64,000 nucleotides of DNA from Hyaloraphidium curvatum (lineage: Eukaryota; Monoblepharomycota; Hyaloraphidiomycetes; Hyaloraphidiales; Hyaloraphidiaceae): positions 310,001 through 374,000 of the forward strand of contig JAIVFI010000036.1 of NCBI GenBank assembly GCA_025558095.1, in the 5' to 3' direction. The notes below the pieces were generated by a model. That model did not search any database. It worked only from the letters and a program-made list of their open reading frames with translations, and was not told where the DNA came from. Of this stretch, positions 55,088 through 64,000 are shown piece by piece (the first letter of the stretch is position 1; the number at the start of each line of letters is the position of its first letter). The position numbers were made by a program, and so were the translations under genes.

Positions 55088-56387
55088 ATGGTCCTCGAGC
55101 GCGAAGTCGCCAGCGACCCCTTCTCCAGCCCCACGGGCGCCGACGCCCTGCGCCGCCTCCCCCCTGGTTCCTCGTGGCAGGTCGCCGAGGACCGCCTGGC
55201 CGGACTCCGGGCCGACCCCGCCAAGTCGTCCCTCGCGGCGTACCACCGCGTCGATGCCACACCGGCCGTCGGGACAGAGTTCCCGGCGTCGTCGGGGATC
55301 CAGCTGTCCAAGCTGACGGACCAGCAGGTGGGGACCTCGCCATCCTTGCGTCCTCGAAGCTGACGGATTGGCAGGTCGAGGACCTCGCGCTCCTGGTCGC
55401 CGAGCGCGGCGTGGTGTTCTTCCGAGAGCAGGACATCACCGAAGAGCAGCAGCGCACGCTGGGAGCCAAGCTCGGGCCTCTCCACGTGCACCCGATCGGA
55501 CGGTCGTCGGACAAGGAGAGGGAGGAGTTCCAGGAGTTCGAGTTCGGGAGCGAGAGCAAGGCGGTGGCGGGAGAGGGATGGCACACTGGTACGCCGTCCG
55601 CAGGGAACACAGGAGAGTGCGATCCTGATGCATGCGGCCGCCAGATATTTCCTTTGAGGAAAAGCCCAGCGCCTACGCGATCCTCAAGCTCACCGAGGTC
55701 CCCCCCAACGGCGGCGACACCCTCTGGGTCTCCACCTACGCGGCCTACGACAAGCTCACACCCGCGTACCGCCGCATCCTCGAGGGCCTCGAGGCGTACC
55801 ACACCAACGCGCACCGGCACTACGCCTCGTTGTCGGACGCCTCGCTCGGCGCGTCGGGAGCCCGCGCGCCGATCCTCCGCAGGGGGCCAAACACGGCGCT
55901 GCACCCCGTCGTGCGCACGCATCCGTTGACCAAGTGGAAGTCTTTGTACGTGAACCAGGTGCGCTTCTCGGGCCTGTTTCCCTTTGCGAACCCGATCTGA
56001 CGCGCCGCATCCAGGGCTTCACCACGCAGATCAAGGGCTTCTCCAAGGGCGAGAGCGACTCGCTGCTCGCCTTCCTGTACGAGCACCTGCAGTCCGAGGA
56101 CTTCAAGGTCCGGTTCAAATGGACCAAGAACACCGTGGCGATCTGGGACAACAGGGCCACGCAGCACCTCGCCGTCTGGGTGGGTCCCGCGGCGCGACCG
56201 GTCCGGACCGGATCGGAGCTGATGCCGGTCTTCCGGACAGGACTACTTCCCGCACAGGCGCAAGGGCACCCGCGTTGTGGCCGTCGGCGAGAGGCCGTAC
56301 TTCGATCCCGCGGGGAGCAAGTCGCAGGCGGAGGAGGCGGGGTCGCAGTACAAGCAGAACCCGTCGTGGTCGAGGAGCGTCCTTTGA
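55088..56387 (+). CDS. TauD/TfdA-family Fe(II)/2-oxoglutarate dioxygenase
   Basis: Five exons (introns 55328-55374, 55589-55644, 55959-56014, 56180-56240) give 359 residues. The iron triad is visible: His and Asp in GWHTDISFEEKPSAYAIL, where the HxD is assembled across intron 2, and the distal His in DNRATQHLAVWDYFPH across intron 4. The 2-oxoglutarate side is marked by GDTLWVSTYAAYD and the C-terminal Arg in DYFPHRRKGTRV. LHPVVRTHPLTKWKSLYVN is a family hallmark. Relatives desulfonate taurine or alkylsulfonates, or cleave 2,4-D-type ethers, releasing sulfite or aldehydes; fungi use several for sulfur scavenging. Intron 1 coincides exactly with a local tandem duplication. Confidence 0.9.
55310..55400 (+). 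repeat. Tandem duplication with period 47 bp that coincides with an intron
   Basis: AAGCTGACGGACCAGCAGGT at 55310 is followed 47 bp later (55357) by AAGCTGACGGATTGGCAGGT, and each copy continues with GGACCTCGC. Each copy contains CAG|GT, so the first copy supplies the 5' splice site and the second the 3' splice site of the 47-bp intron 55328-55374. Confidence 0.85.
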
Positions 56388-56598
56388 GCGGCCACGTGGT
56401 GTGATTGGACGTTTTGATTCCATAGATCGTGCTGGCTTGGATTGTGCGGCATTCATTCGGGGGGCAAGGATTTCAAGGATTCATCTGCAACGCGATAACT
56501 ATCAGACCAACATCCTTGGGCTCCAAAACAACCGCCTATTTCCACGCCGCAATTGCGCTTGCCCCTTCCCGCTGTGCTCGTCCGAAACGGAGTGAAGC

Positions 56599-58595
56599 CT
56601 ACTTCGTGACCTCGAGGCCCTTGAACCCGCTGTTGAGCACGTCCTCGGTGATCTCGCCGTACTGTGGAACGGAAGAAGAAGTTAGCGTCTGCCGTTGCTG
56701 TCAAGAGCAGATGCATGCAGACCAAGGGGATTCCGCCGAGGAAGGGGAGGATGCGCTTCTTCTTTCCGGGCACGTTGGCTCCGAGGTACCTGGACAACGC
56801 GACAGCATGAGTGGAACGTTACGAAGATGAAGCAGTTCCGAGCTCGACTTACCATGAATTGCATCCTCCGAATATCGTGGTCTTTTCCCAGCGGAACCAG
56901 TGCACGTCACATGAACCGTCCTTCGTAGCGCCGACAACAGACTACCCACGTCCTGGTAGCTGTCCACCTTCTCCTGCCACTTCTCCTGCGCCTCCGTCGT
57001 CGCCTCGAGCGCCTTGATACCCTCGTCGTCAGCCTTGGCGATGAGCTTGTCGAGCCACTCGTCCTGCTGCTCGATGGCCGACAGCATGTTCGAGAGCACC
57101 GAGGGCGAGCCCGGCCCGTTGACCTGCATCATGTTTGGGAACCCGTGGACAAACACGCCCAAGTACGACGTCGGGTCGCCGTCCTTCCAGGCTTCTTTGA
57201 GCGTCAGCCCGTTCTTCCCGACGATGTCGATCTGCGACGCGGCGCCCGTGAGGGCGTCGAATCCTGGACCGCGTCGTCAGCCGTGCGGGATAGTGCACTA
57301 GGTGATGGGAGCCCACCGGTGGCGCACACAAGCATGTCGAACGGCCCGACGACGGTGCCGTCGCCGAGCTCCAGGCTGTCGCCGTTGACGACACGCACAA
57401 TCGGGTTGCTCTTCACCGAGACAAGCTTGACGTGCGGCAGGTTGTATGTCTCGTAGTACCCGGTGTCGCAGCAGATGCGCTTGCACCCGATCAGCGTCGT
57501 CGGGATCAGCAGCTCCGCCGTCGCCGGGTCCTTGACGACCTCGCGGATGCGCCGCCCGATCATGTCGCCGACGGCCTTGGCCGCTTCCATGTTCGCGAAC
57601 TGATCCGTGAACGTAAGGTAGGTGAAGAGGCCGCCGGCCTCCCAAACCGCGGAAAGACGGGCTTCTCTTTCCTCGGGCGTCATGTCGGCGTAGGCTCCAA
57701 AGGTCGGCGGGTCGACGTAGACTCCCCATCCAATGGCGTTGGCACGTGCCAAATCCCGCAGCATTTTGACGTCGGCCTTGGCCTGCGCCAGCTCCTCGGG
57801 CGTCACTTTCCGGTTCTTGGCTGGAATGCTGTGGTTCGGCGTCCGCTGGAACACGGTGAGGTGCTTGGCAGTCTCGGCGATCACAGGAATGGACTGAATT
57901 CCTGAGCTGCCCGTGCCGATGACGCCGACTCGCTTGCCGGCAAAGGATACCGGGGAGCGTGGCCACCGCGAGGTGTGGTGACGTTCACCCTTGAAGGTGT
58001 CGAGGCCCTCGATGCCCGGCCACTGGTGCCCCGTGAGCTGGAGGTTGACTCGCCGACGCCGCAAGCCACCCACGTTGGGAATGTAGAGCGCGCCAATGGC
58101 CAGAACCAGCCACTTTCCGTCCCACTCCTGCGTCTCCTTGTCTCCATTCTCCGATCCCACGGCCACCGTGACCTTCCACCTCTTCTCCCCGTCGTCCCAC
58201 TTGGCTCCCGTCACTGCGCTTTGGAACTGTATCGACTCGCGCAGGCCGTACCGGTCGGCGACATGGTTCGCGTACTTGAGGAGCTCGGGCTGCGGCGCGT
58301 ACAGCTCGGACCAGTTCCACTCGTTGTAGAGTTGCGGATCGAATTTGAAACTGTAATCTCGCGAGACGATGTCGACGCGGGCGCCAGGGTATCGGTTGTA
58401 GTTCCAGGTGCCGCCAGGCTCATCTGAGGCCTCGAAGGTGCGGACGGATTTGCCGCGGGAGCGCAGCAGGTGGGTCAGGTACCTGGGAGACGAGTCGTCA
58501 GGCGAGCTCCGTCCTGGAGAAGACTCGAAAGCTCACAGGCCACCAAAGCCGGCGCCGACAACAATGACATCAGAGGAGCGATTCGGGAGCACCAT
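56599..58595 (-). CDS. Baeyer-Villiger-type flavin monooxygenase
   Basis: Seven exons (introns 58483-58536, 58023-58073, 57264-57316, 56921-56967, 56790-56852, 56662-56722) give 555 residues. FAD-binding GxGxxG is VIVVGAGFGGL at residues 10-20, interrupted by intron 1 right after it. Further marks are PGGTWNYNRYPGARVD, LVLAIGALYIPN, FKGERHHTSRWP (the F-x-G-x-x-x-H-x-x-x-W-P Baeyer-Villiger fingerprint), the NADPH site VGVIGTGSSGIQ, MLVCATGFDALTG across intron 3, and the C-terminal SWYLGANVPGKKKRILPFLGG. It inserts oxygen into ketones to make esters or lactones, as in cyclohexanone monooxygenase. Intron 2 is 51 bp and stop-free. It is convergent with the TauD gene. Confidence 0.92.
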
Positions 58596-58894
58596 GGTGG
58601 CGTGGGGATCCGCGAGGAAAAGCCGTGAACGCGTGAACGGATTCGTGGGGGACAGCGGAAGTCCACGCACTCGCCACACGTCGCCACACCGCCACAACAC
58701 AGCGATCGTCCGCCTACCGTCGCATAACAAATCATGCAAAAAACTCCACGGCCACCCGCTGATAATGCGGTGCCGCGAAAGTCGCGGCACGTCGACCGGG
58801 CAGCGCATGACCAAGGAGAACGTAAGCGCGGACTTCTCCATCGTAAGCCTGGCCTGCTTGCTTCCGCACTCGCTGATTCTGATCGCCGCAGACG
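58596..58894. other. Intergenic region, nothing recognised
   Basis: 299 bp upstream of the monooxygenase start and before the small ORF at 58895. The sequence TGATTCTGATCGCCGCAG just before 58891 resembles a 3' splice site, so the ORF beyond may be a terminal exon. Nothing else recognised. Confidence 0.4.
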
Positions 58895-59137
58895 ATGACC
58901 GCCACCTTCGGTGCCGATGGAGCGGAGCGGCGCACCACCCACACGCCGCGCCGCACTGCGGCCAAGCTCGCGGCAATCCTGAATGCCCCCGGCACCGAGA
59001 TTAAGCGCGCCGGGCGCTGGGCATCGGAGGTCTACCACATCTACGTCAACGAGGGTAGGTTGGAGGTGCTCCAGAACCGGCTCCTCAACAACATCGACAA
59101 GACTTTGAAACGAGTGTATTGGTTCCCCATTCGCTAG
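58895..59137 (+). pseudogene. Possible tyrosine-recombinase C-terminal fragment
   Basis: An 80-residue frame contains AAKLAAILNAPGTEIKRAGRWASEVYHIYVNEGRL. Its second half resembles the end of tyrosine recombinases such as Cryptons, where an I-x-x-x-G-R-W-x-S motif precedes a Tyr nucleophile by several residues. The R-H-x-x-R part of the active site is not present in the fragment, and an apparent splice acceptor lies just upstream, so it could be a last exon or a relic. The neighbouring orphan gene at 59150 is only 12 bp away on the other strand. The resemblance is short and could be chance. Confidence 0.35.
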
Positions 59138-59149
59138 CACAATAACATT

Positions 59150-60417
59150 CTACTCTCCCTGCTCCTCCTTCTTTGACCGCTTTTGCCTGTCCACGTTGTA
59201 GAAGGCGTTCACGGTCTTCAGATTCGCAAACTTCTCCTGCGCCAAGAAATCGTCGAGCTCCATCCCAGACTCCTTCCACATCTTCCAGAGCCGCTCCTGA
59301 TTGAACACCAATGCCCTCTTCCCGCCCTGGTGCCCCTTCTTGATCTCGGCAAGCTCGTTGCGAGTGACTGCCGCCGACATGGCGACGTCGAAATTGTGCA
59401 GGACACCCGCGATCTTCTCGCGCGCCTCCAGACCCGGGCCCGCCGGGGTCACGACCGGCGATGGCCGGGTAATCGAAGAAGGTTCGGCAGCCGGCGAGTC
59501 CGCGGTGCCTGAGGTAGGTGTCGTCGCCGCGAAGTGCCCCGCCAACCCCATCAAGACCCTTTCAGGAAGCGCCGCCAGTTCCGTCCTGACGCCCCCAAGC
59601 TCGGTAGCAACGTTGCCAACGGCACCAGCAAGGCCGGAGACAGGGGCAGCCAGGACCTGCCCGGCAATGGCGGGAAGCCGGGCGTTGCGCTCGCGCTGGG
59701 TGGTCTGGTCCTCGAGGATCCCCTCCCAATGGTCGCGCCCCTGCAGCATCCCCGGCAACGGAAGGTCCGTTGGAGGATCCACGACAAAGTACTGCCGCTG
59801 CTCCGCCTGAAGGACCGTCCTGGCCACGCTTCCAACATTCTTGTTCGAGATGTGCGTGCCGAATCGCTGCACGACCGTCAGTCCGCTGGGGGACAAGCAA
59901 CAAGGCCACCCACCGAAATAACATTGTCTCCGTCAATGGTGCTGGTCTGTGCCATCGCGTACGTGGGCGTCCAGCCGCCCCACCGTGTTCGCAAGTTGTC
60001 GACGATGCTCTTGACAACCAGCGGGCGGAAATGGTTCTCCGGGGCAGCGATGCGGTCCTTCTCGTCGCCATCGTCATCGGACGACGTGTCCGCAATGCCA
60101 AGTGTGCCCTTCAGCTGCGCCGCCGCCTGGCGCTTCGAATGGCCATGCCTTCTCGGTGCGCGGCCCTTCGCCGAGGGTTCGGGGCTCGGCGGCTTCGGGT
60201 TCTCGTCGTCCCGCCTGAACTCCTCCTCGTCCTCAAAAGTGAGCCCGAGACTATCATCTAGCCCGGCCAGAAGGCCTCCCAAGTCCATATGAGCGGTCGG
60301 CGGGTTCGGTTCCGGTTCGGGCCCGGGGTCCCCGCTTCCGCCCGCCGCGGCGGCGACGCGGTCCGTTCCGGCCCAGTATTTCTGCTTCCGGCCCCGCTTC
60401 CTGGCCGGGGCGGACAT
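59150..60417 (-). CDS. Orphan protein with basic N-terminus, unknown function
   Basis: I do not recognise it. Two exons (intron 59867-59913, 47 bp) give 406 residues starting MSAPARKRGRKQKYW, a basic patch resembling an AT-hook or nuclear signal. A Glu/Asp-rich, then Pro-rich segment (LTFEDEEEFRRDDENPKPP) follows. The middle has WTPTYAMAQTSTIDGDNVIS and RFGTHISNKNVGSVARTV, and the C-terminal ~100 residues (GVLHNFDVAMSAAVTRNELA .. RLWKMWKESGMELDDFLA) look helical and well folded, ending with a Lys-rich tail. Architecture suggests a nuclear DNA-associated protein; a link to a mobile element is conceivable because of the recombinase-like fragment next to it. It is head-to-head with the membrane protein at 60544. 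Confidence 0.6.
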
Positions 60418-60543
60418 CGCACGTATATGTGCCGCCGGAATTGCGGCCCAAAAGACTCGGAAGACTGGTCTTCGCGCGCCGAGATTCGTGGTATTTGCAT
60501 AATAGAGAGCACCGGCCTCGGAGGTGACAGCGGGCCCAACACA
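60418..60543. promoter_or_regulatory. Shared upstream region of two orphan genes
   Basis: 126 bp separate the divergent start codons at 60417 and 60544. TTTGCATAATAGAG near 60495 is the only AT-rich patch and could serve a core promoter. Inference from layout. Confidence 0.35.
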
Positions 60544-62013
60544 ATGGCGGACCGCCCGGACATCCTCGGCGGCCTGCCGCTGCCCGGTTGTCCGTTTTCT
60601 ACGTCTTCTCTGCCCTCCGCGCCCGACCGGAGCACGCTCTTCGTGGTCCACCGGCCCGTGACCTCCGCGGCGCAACTGGTCCTCGCCATCGCGACCGCCG
60701 GGTTCGCGCTCTTCACCGCGCTGCGCCTGAACTCGGTCACGCTCTTCTCGCGGCTGATCGAGAACAAGACGCTCCGCAACGGGTATGCCGCGGCCTTCTT
60801 CCTGTGCATTGCCGCCGCGGCGTTCATCGACACGGCGCGCTACTCGACGGGCATCGTCGTGGCACGCGACGGCGACGGCGGCGGCCTCGCGCCCGTCATG
60901 CTGTGGCTCCTGAGCTTGCTCTTTGGAGTGAACGGCGATCCGGACGCGGATCCGGACGACCCCATCGGGGACCCTGGGCAGGATCCGCCGGAACGTCGGG
61001 CGCCCGCCGTGAGCTTCCGCGCCGTGGACGGCGTGCTTCTCATGACCTCGTCATGTTTGCGAGCTGCTGCTGCCCTCTATTTGGCGCTCTCGCTGAACCA
61101 CCAGCTCAAATGGCGATGCGTGCCCCCGCCAGACGCGAACGAGGCCGTGACTGGAATCGAGCAGCCCGAGTCGTCGCCGCGCTTCCTCACCTACTTTGTT
61201 TCCCCAGACCGCGTACCCCCTGCAGCTGGCACGCGAGCACCGCAGGAAGTCGATGCTTTGCTGCCTCCCACGACGCTGGGCACTTCGTACGGTTCCACCT
61301 ACCCGAGCGGAATCTCTGGCGACGGAAGCCCGATGTGGGACGATGACGATGACGAGGAACCGCCACTGGACATGCGGTCGTGCTGCACTCAACTGCGGAG
61401 CGGCGCCGAGCGGTTCGCCCGCGACTACATCGTCGACGGCCTCTTCTCCCGAAAAGGCCTCCTCCTCCTCCTCTTTCTGTTTGACGTCGGCGCCGCCTTT
61501 GCGTCTGCCGCATCCCGCCCGGACCGTGTACCAAGGGAGGGCGCGGATCTGTTCCTCGGGCTGCAAATCGCCGCCCGTTCCCTCCTCCAGCTCCCGGTGC
61601 TCTTGATGACCCTCGCCGTGATGCTGGCGCCGCGCACTGTCGTTTCGCACCAGGCCCGACCGGGCGAACCCGCGCCCCGGAAGATGCGGTACGGGCCGAA
61701 CCGCCGCGCCAAGCTGCTGCTGGCGCTCGGCGTCGGTGCGTTCGTGCTCTGCGGCGCGCTGGAACCCTCCTGGATCTCTCGCGCCCTGAACTCTGCCGGA
61801 GCCAACCCCTGTCCCGTGCCGCCGTACCTGTGGCGCGAAGATGGGCAGCTTCGAGGGTGGGCCTCGTTCTCGGACTGTGGGGTGCTGCTGCTGGCAGCAG
61901 GCTGCGCGTGCACATTCGGGTTCGTCGTGAGGGAGCACAGGAGGAGCAGGACCTACCTACGGTTCGTGGCCGAGGACTGGCTCTCGCGGACGTTTGACTT
62001 CAGGAGGTTCTGA
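60544..62013 (+). CDS. Multi-pass membrane protein of unknown function
   Basis: No family recognised. The frame is intronless and encodes 489 residues. About eight hydrophobic segments can be seen: ~36-55 (SAAQLVLAIATAGFALFTAL), ~80-96 (GYAAAFFLCIAAAAFI), ~115-128, ~165-182, ~298-315 (LLLLLFLFDVGAAFASAA), ~332-352, ~382-400 and ~432-450. A long hydrophilic Pro/Asp-rich loop (~185-285, with DDDDDEEPPLDM) separates two halves. The C-terminus (RTYLRFVAEDWLSRTFDFRR) is cytosolic-looking. It converges with the sulfatase-like gene, with only 26 bp between stop codons. Confidence 0.7.
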   Translation: MADRPDILGGLPLPGCPFSTSSLPSAPDRSTLFVVHRPVTSAAQLVLAIATAGFALFTALRLNSVTLFSRLIENKTLRNGYAAAFFLCIAAAAFIDTARYSTGIVVARDGDGGGLAPVMLWLLSLLFGVNGDPDADPDDPIGDPGQDPPERRAPAVSFRAVDGVLLMTSSCLRAAAALYLALSLNHQLKWRCVPPPDANEAVTGIEQPESSPRFLTYFVSPDRVPPAAGTRAPQEVDALLPPTTLGTSYGSTYPSGISGDGSPMWDDDDDEEPPLDMRSCCTQLRSGAERFARDYIVDGLFSRKGLLLLLFLFDVGAAFASAASRPDRVPREGADLFLGLQIAARSLLQLPVLLMTLAVMLAPRTVVSHQARPGEPAPRKMRYGPNRRAKLLLALGVGAFVLCGALEPSWISRALNSAGANPCPVPPYLWREDGQLRGWASFSDCGVLLLAAGCACTFGFVVREHRRSRTYLRFVAEDWLSRTFDFRRF

Positions 62014-62039
62014 GCGTCATACCGTGTGCAATTACCAAA

Positions 62040-63980
62040 TCAAACGATCACTTTCAAGACATCAATCACCCATGCCAGCCACGTCTGCGTTAGCTTCGGA
62101 TCGCAAAGCGCTAGTTTGCCCTCGCACTTCTCCATGAGTGCCTTCTGCGATGCGTAGAACGAATCGAGAGGAACCTTGGCCGCCAGGAGCACAGCGAGTC
62201 CGATGTACGCAATGTCCAGTATCGGCGGCAGCTGTGCTCTCGGGAGCTTGCCTTCGGGAAGCAAAGGCGAGGTGACTTTGTAGAACGTGTTGAGCGTTCG
62301 CATCCTGGAATCCCACTCGGGGAGTTTGGTTGCGACGTGGGGCAGGTATCTGGACGGATCCAAGGTCGCACCGAAACTGTCCGGAGAGGCAAGGCTCACT
62401 GCGAAACCGGGCCGGTGGTCTCCGTAAGCGCCGAGCACGTACGGTCTGCCCAACCCCGCAAGCTGCCTTCTGAACTCCTCTAGCGCGCGCGCACTCTGAA
62501 GGACCCGCGAAAGGTAGCTCTGCAGGTGCACCACGTCGCGCTCCGAGTGGATCCAGGGGAACCAGTTCTTCCTCCACATGGCCGGGAGCTGGTGCCGCGA
62601 GGATTCGTACGGCACATGATTCCGGATGGTCATGATGAACACGAAAAGCGGCTGGCTCGAGTTGCGGAAAGGAGCAGAGGCGTTGAGGGCCGCCTGGAAG
62701 AAGAAACTGTCGTACGGATGGTATCCCTCAGACACGCCTAAGGACGACGAGTCGATGAACTCGTCGAATCCGTAGCTCCGGTAGGCTGAGTCACTGTTCA
62801 GCAGTCTGCCATCGGAAGGGTAGATAGCAATGGTGTGGTAGCCGTGGCTCTTGAGGAACCCAGCAAGCGAATGGTGGAGCCGCGGAGCAATGCTAAAGGG
62901 CGCGTAGTTGCCGGCTGGGCCGAAGAACCCCGGCAACACGCCGGAATGTGTCGCAAATTCCATCATCCACGTCCCGCCGACTTCGACAGTGGATCTCAAC
63001 CCTCCGATGGCCACGGTCTCTCGATCTGGCATGAACAATGAATTGGGTCGGCAGAGCTCGGTGATGTTGCAGGCCTTCAACGTCCAGGGATCGAAGGTCG
63101 ATTCCTCCATCACGAGGAAGATGTCCGGGAGGTTGGCGGCGCCGACTTTATGGTCCTTGGTCGGCCCATGCTCAACCCGGGTCCAGCCCCATGCCTCCTT
63201 TGCCTCTTCGCCTGAGCTTCTGGACGGAAAAATGATGCGCACGAACTGACACAGGTGGATGAAGTGCGACAGCGCTGTTGTATTCGCGGCCAAGTCGAAC
63301 CAAACTCCGAACTCTGCAGAGTCCCGGCTCGCTTCCCAGATTGTGAGTTTTGCCACGGAGAGGGTGATGAGGGATGCTCCAAGAAGAAATGACAAGACAA
63401 AGCGGAGTCCGATGAGACGCGTTTCGCTTCTCGCCTTGCCCTGTCCCGGAAGCAGGACTTCGACTTCGTTCCATCCACTGCCGTCCATAGCAGATTCCCA
63501 GCCTGTTGCAAGATCCGTTCGGTGTGCAGGTCCCAGCCTCGTAGTTCGTAAGCAATGCCCCGGTGACTCCGCCCAGCGAAGCCAGCAGACAGCAGCCCCG
63601 AATACAGCCAGAACTCCCAATGTGCCGAAGACCACGAAGGGGAAGCTGCGCACGACCAAGAGCGCCTCCGGACCCAGGTACCAGACGTCGTACGGTCGCA
63701 AGGGCTGGTTCATGAGCGAAAGCTTCACGGCAGAAGCGAGCTGGACCGCGCCCGGCAGCGCTCCGCCCACGAAAAGACCAAGCGCTGGCCGCCGACAAAT
63801 CCCCGCGGTGAAGAGGGCGAGGCCGACGGCAAATACCGCCACCCAGAAAGCGTCGCGCACTGTCCGCTCGGCCGACAGCAGCGAGGCCAGGACGCAGAGG
63901 AAGGAAGCTGTCGCGACGGCGAAGGGCAGGCCAGCGGCCCCGAAGCAGCGTATGGAGCGCAGGAGCCATCGCCGTTTCAT
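62040..63980 (-). CDS. LTA-synthase / phosphoglycerol-transferase-like sulfatase-fold membrane enzyme
   Basis: An intronless 646-residue protein. The first ~260 residues hold about five membrane spans, with basic loops. The extracytosolic domain is alkaline-phosphatase/sulfatase-fold: DIFLVMEESTFDPW supplies the first metal-binding Glu; GTWMMEFATHSGVLPGF is where the nucleophile Thr lies in LTA synthases; GYHTIAIYPSDGRLLN, FVFIMTIRNHVPYE, and YGDHRPGF supply further metal ligands. Bacterial relatives (LtaS, MdoB/OpgB, EptA) transfer phosphoglycerol or phosphoethanolamine from lipids to surface glycans. Such proteins are unusual in eukaryotes apart from the distinct GPI phosphoethanolamine transferases. 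Lack of introns, on a contig full of intron-bearing genes, supports lateral transfer. The start is the ATG at 63980. Confidence 0.85.
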   Translation of the reverse strand: MKRRWLLRSIRCFGAAGLPFAVATASFLCVLASLLSAERTVRDAFWVAVFAVGLALFTAGICRRPALGLFVGGALPGAVQLASAVKLSLMNQPLRPYDVWYLGPEALLVVRSFPFVVFGTLGVLAVFGAAVCWLRWAESPGHCLRTTRLGPAHRTDLATGWESAMDGSGWNEVEVLLPGQGKARSETRLIGLRFVLSFLLGASLITLSVAKLTIWEASRDSAEFGVWFDLAANTTALSHFIHLCQFVRIIFPSRSSGEEAKEAWGWTRVEHGPTKDHKVGAANLPDIFLVMEESTFDPWTLKACNITELCRPNSLFMPDRETVAIGGLRSTVEVGGTWMMEFATHSGVLPGFFGPAGNYAPFSIAPRLHHSLAGFLKSHGYHTIAIYPSDGRLLNSDSAYRSYGFDEFIDSSSLGVSEGYHPYDSFFFQAALNASAPFRNSSQPLFVFIMTIRNHVPYESSRHQLPAMWRKNWFPWIHSERDVVHLQSYLSRVLQSARALEEFRRQLAGLGRPYVLGAYGDHRPGFAVSLASPDSFGATLDPSRYLPHVATKLPEWDSRMRTLNTFYKVTSPLLPEGKLPRAQLPPILDIAYIGLAVLLAAKVPLDSFYASQKALMEKCEGKLALCDPKLTQTWLAWVIDVLKVIV

Positions 63981-64000
63981 GCTTCGGGCGGTGGGAAACA

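Noticed and set aside
54422-55246. 274-residue minus-strand ORF
   Set aside because: It overlaps the first exon of the TauD gene on the other strand and the rest has no family features.
51928-58595. Secondary-metabolite cluster of LCB2, dioxygenase and monooxygenase
   Set aside because: LCB2 is the core sphingolipid enzyme, no polyketide, peptide or terpene synthase is nearby, and the genes are not co-oriented.

Overview
The window is nuclear DNA from a GC-rich, intron-rich eukaryote, most likely an early-diverging (zoosporic-type) fungus; I cannot name a species. Almost every gene whose family is recognisable can only be read by removing short GT..AG introns, mostly 47-70 bp. The housekeeping set is opisthokont/fungal: TFIIA large subunit, LCB2, a DYRK kinase, a CSC1/TMEM63 channel, SWT1, a TMEM184 homologue, a cystinosin, ABCG half-transporters and a secreted chitin-deacetylase-type enzyme. 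Genes are close together, on both strands, with no operons; several pairs are head-to-head across 96-450 bp. All exon structures here were worked out by hand from splice signals, reading phase and family alignment from memory. Layout. 1-8.4 kb: a Sel1-repeat protein (5' cut by the window edge), then mostly intronless genes of bacterial flavour (SAM methyltransferase, polysaccharide pyruvyl transferase, cyclase/kynurenine-formamidase family, ROK-type sugar kinase) and one membrane protein of unknown role. 8.5-20 kb: fasciclin-domain secreted protein, aminoacylase-1-like M20 peptidase head-to-head with an MFS carrier, polysaccharide deacetylase with two Cys-rich modules, a hotdog thioesterase, a disordered protein and a cystinosin-like PQ-loop transporter. 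20-24.5 kb: AKR7-type aldo-keto reductase, SWT1 PIN endonuclease, TMEM184 homologue. 24.7-28.4 kb: a large protein combining leucine-rich repeats, coiled coil, a divergent kinase and a RING/IBR-like zinc region. 28.5-39 kb: CSC1-like channel, a METTL13/EEF1AKMT4-like methyltransferase, IPP isomerase head-to-head with TFIIA large subunit, and a 1170-residue DYRK kinase. 40-45.2 kb: a tandem pair of receptor-like kinases; the second is intact (RCC1-type ectodomain, one membrane span, coiled coil, TKL-like kinase) and the first is a pseudogene carrying a recent gene-conversion tract. 45.6-54 kb: a divergent pair of ABCG half-transporters, then LCB2. 55-58.6 kb: a TauD-family dioxygenase and a Baeyer-Villiger-type flavin monooxygenase, convergent. 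58.9-64 kb: a possible tyrosine-recombinase fragment, two orphan proteins and a bacterial-type LTA-synthase/phosphoglycerol-transferase-like sulfatase. Most notable: the LRR-kinase-zinc protein; the RCC1 receptor kinase and its broken, converted neighbour; an intron in the TauD gene whose length equals the period of a local tandem duplication, which looks like an intron made by that duplication; and two copies of an undescribed ~255-bp dispersed repeat 14 kb apart.
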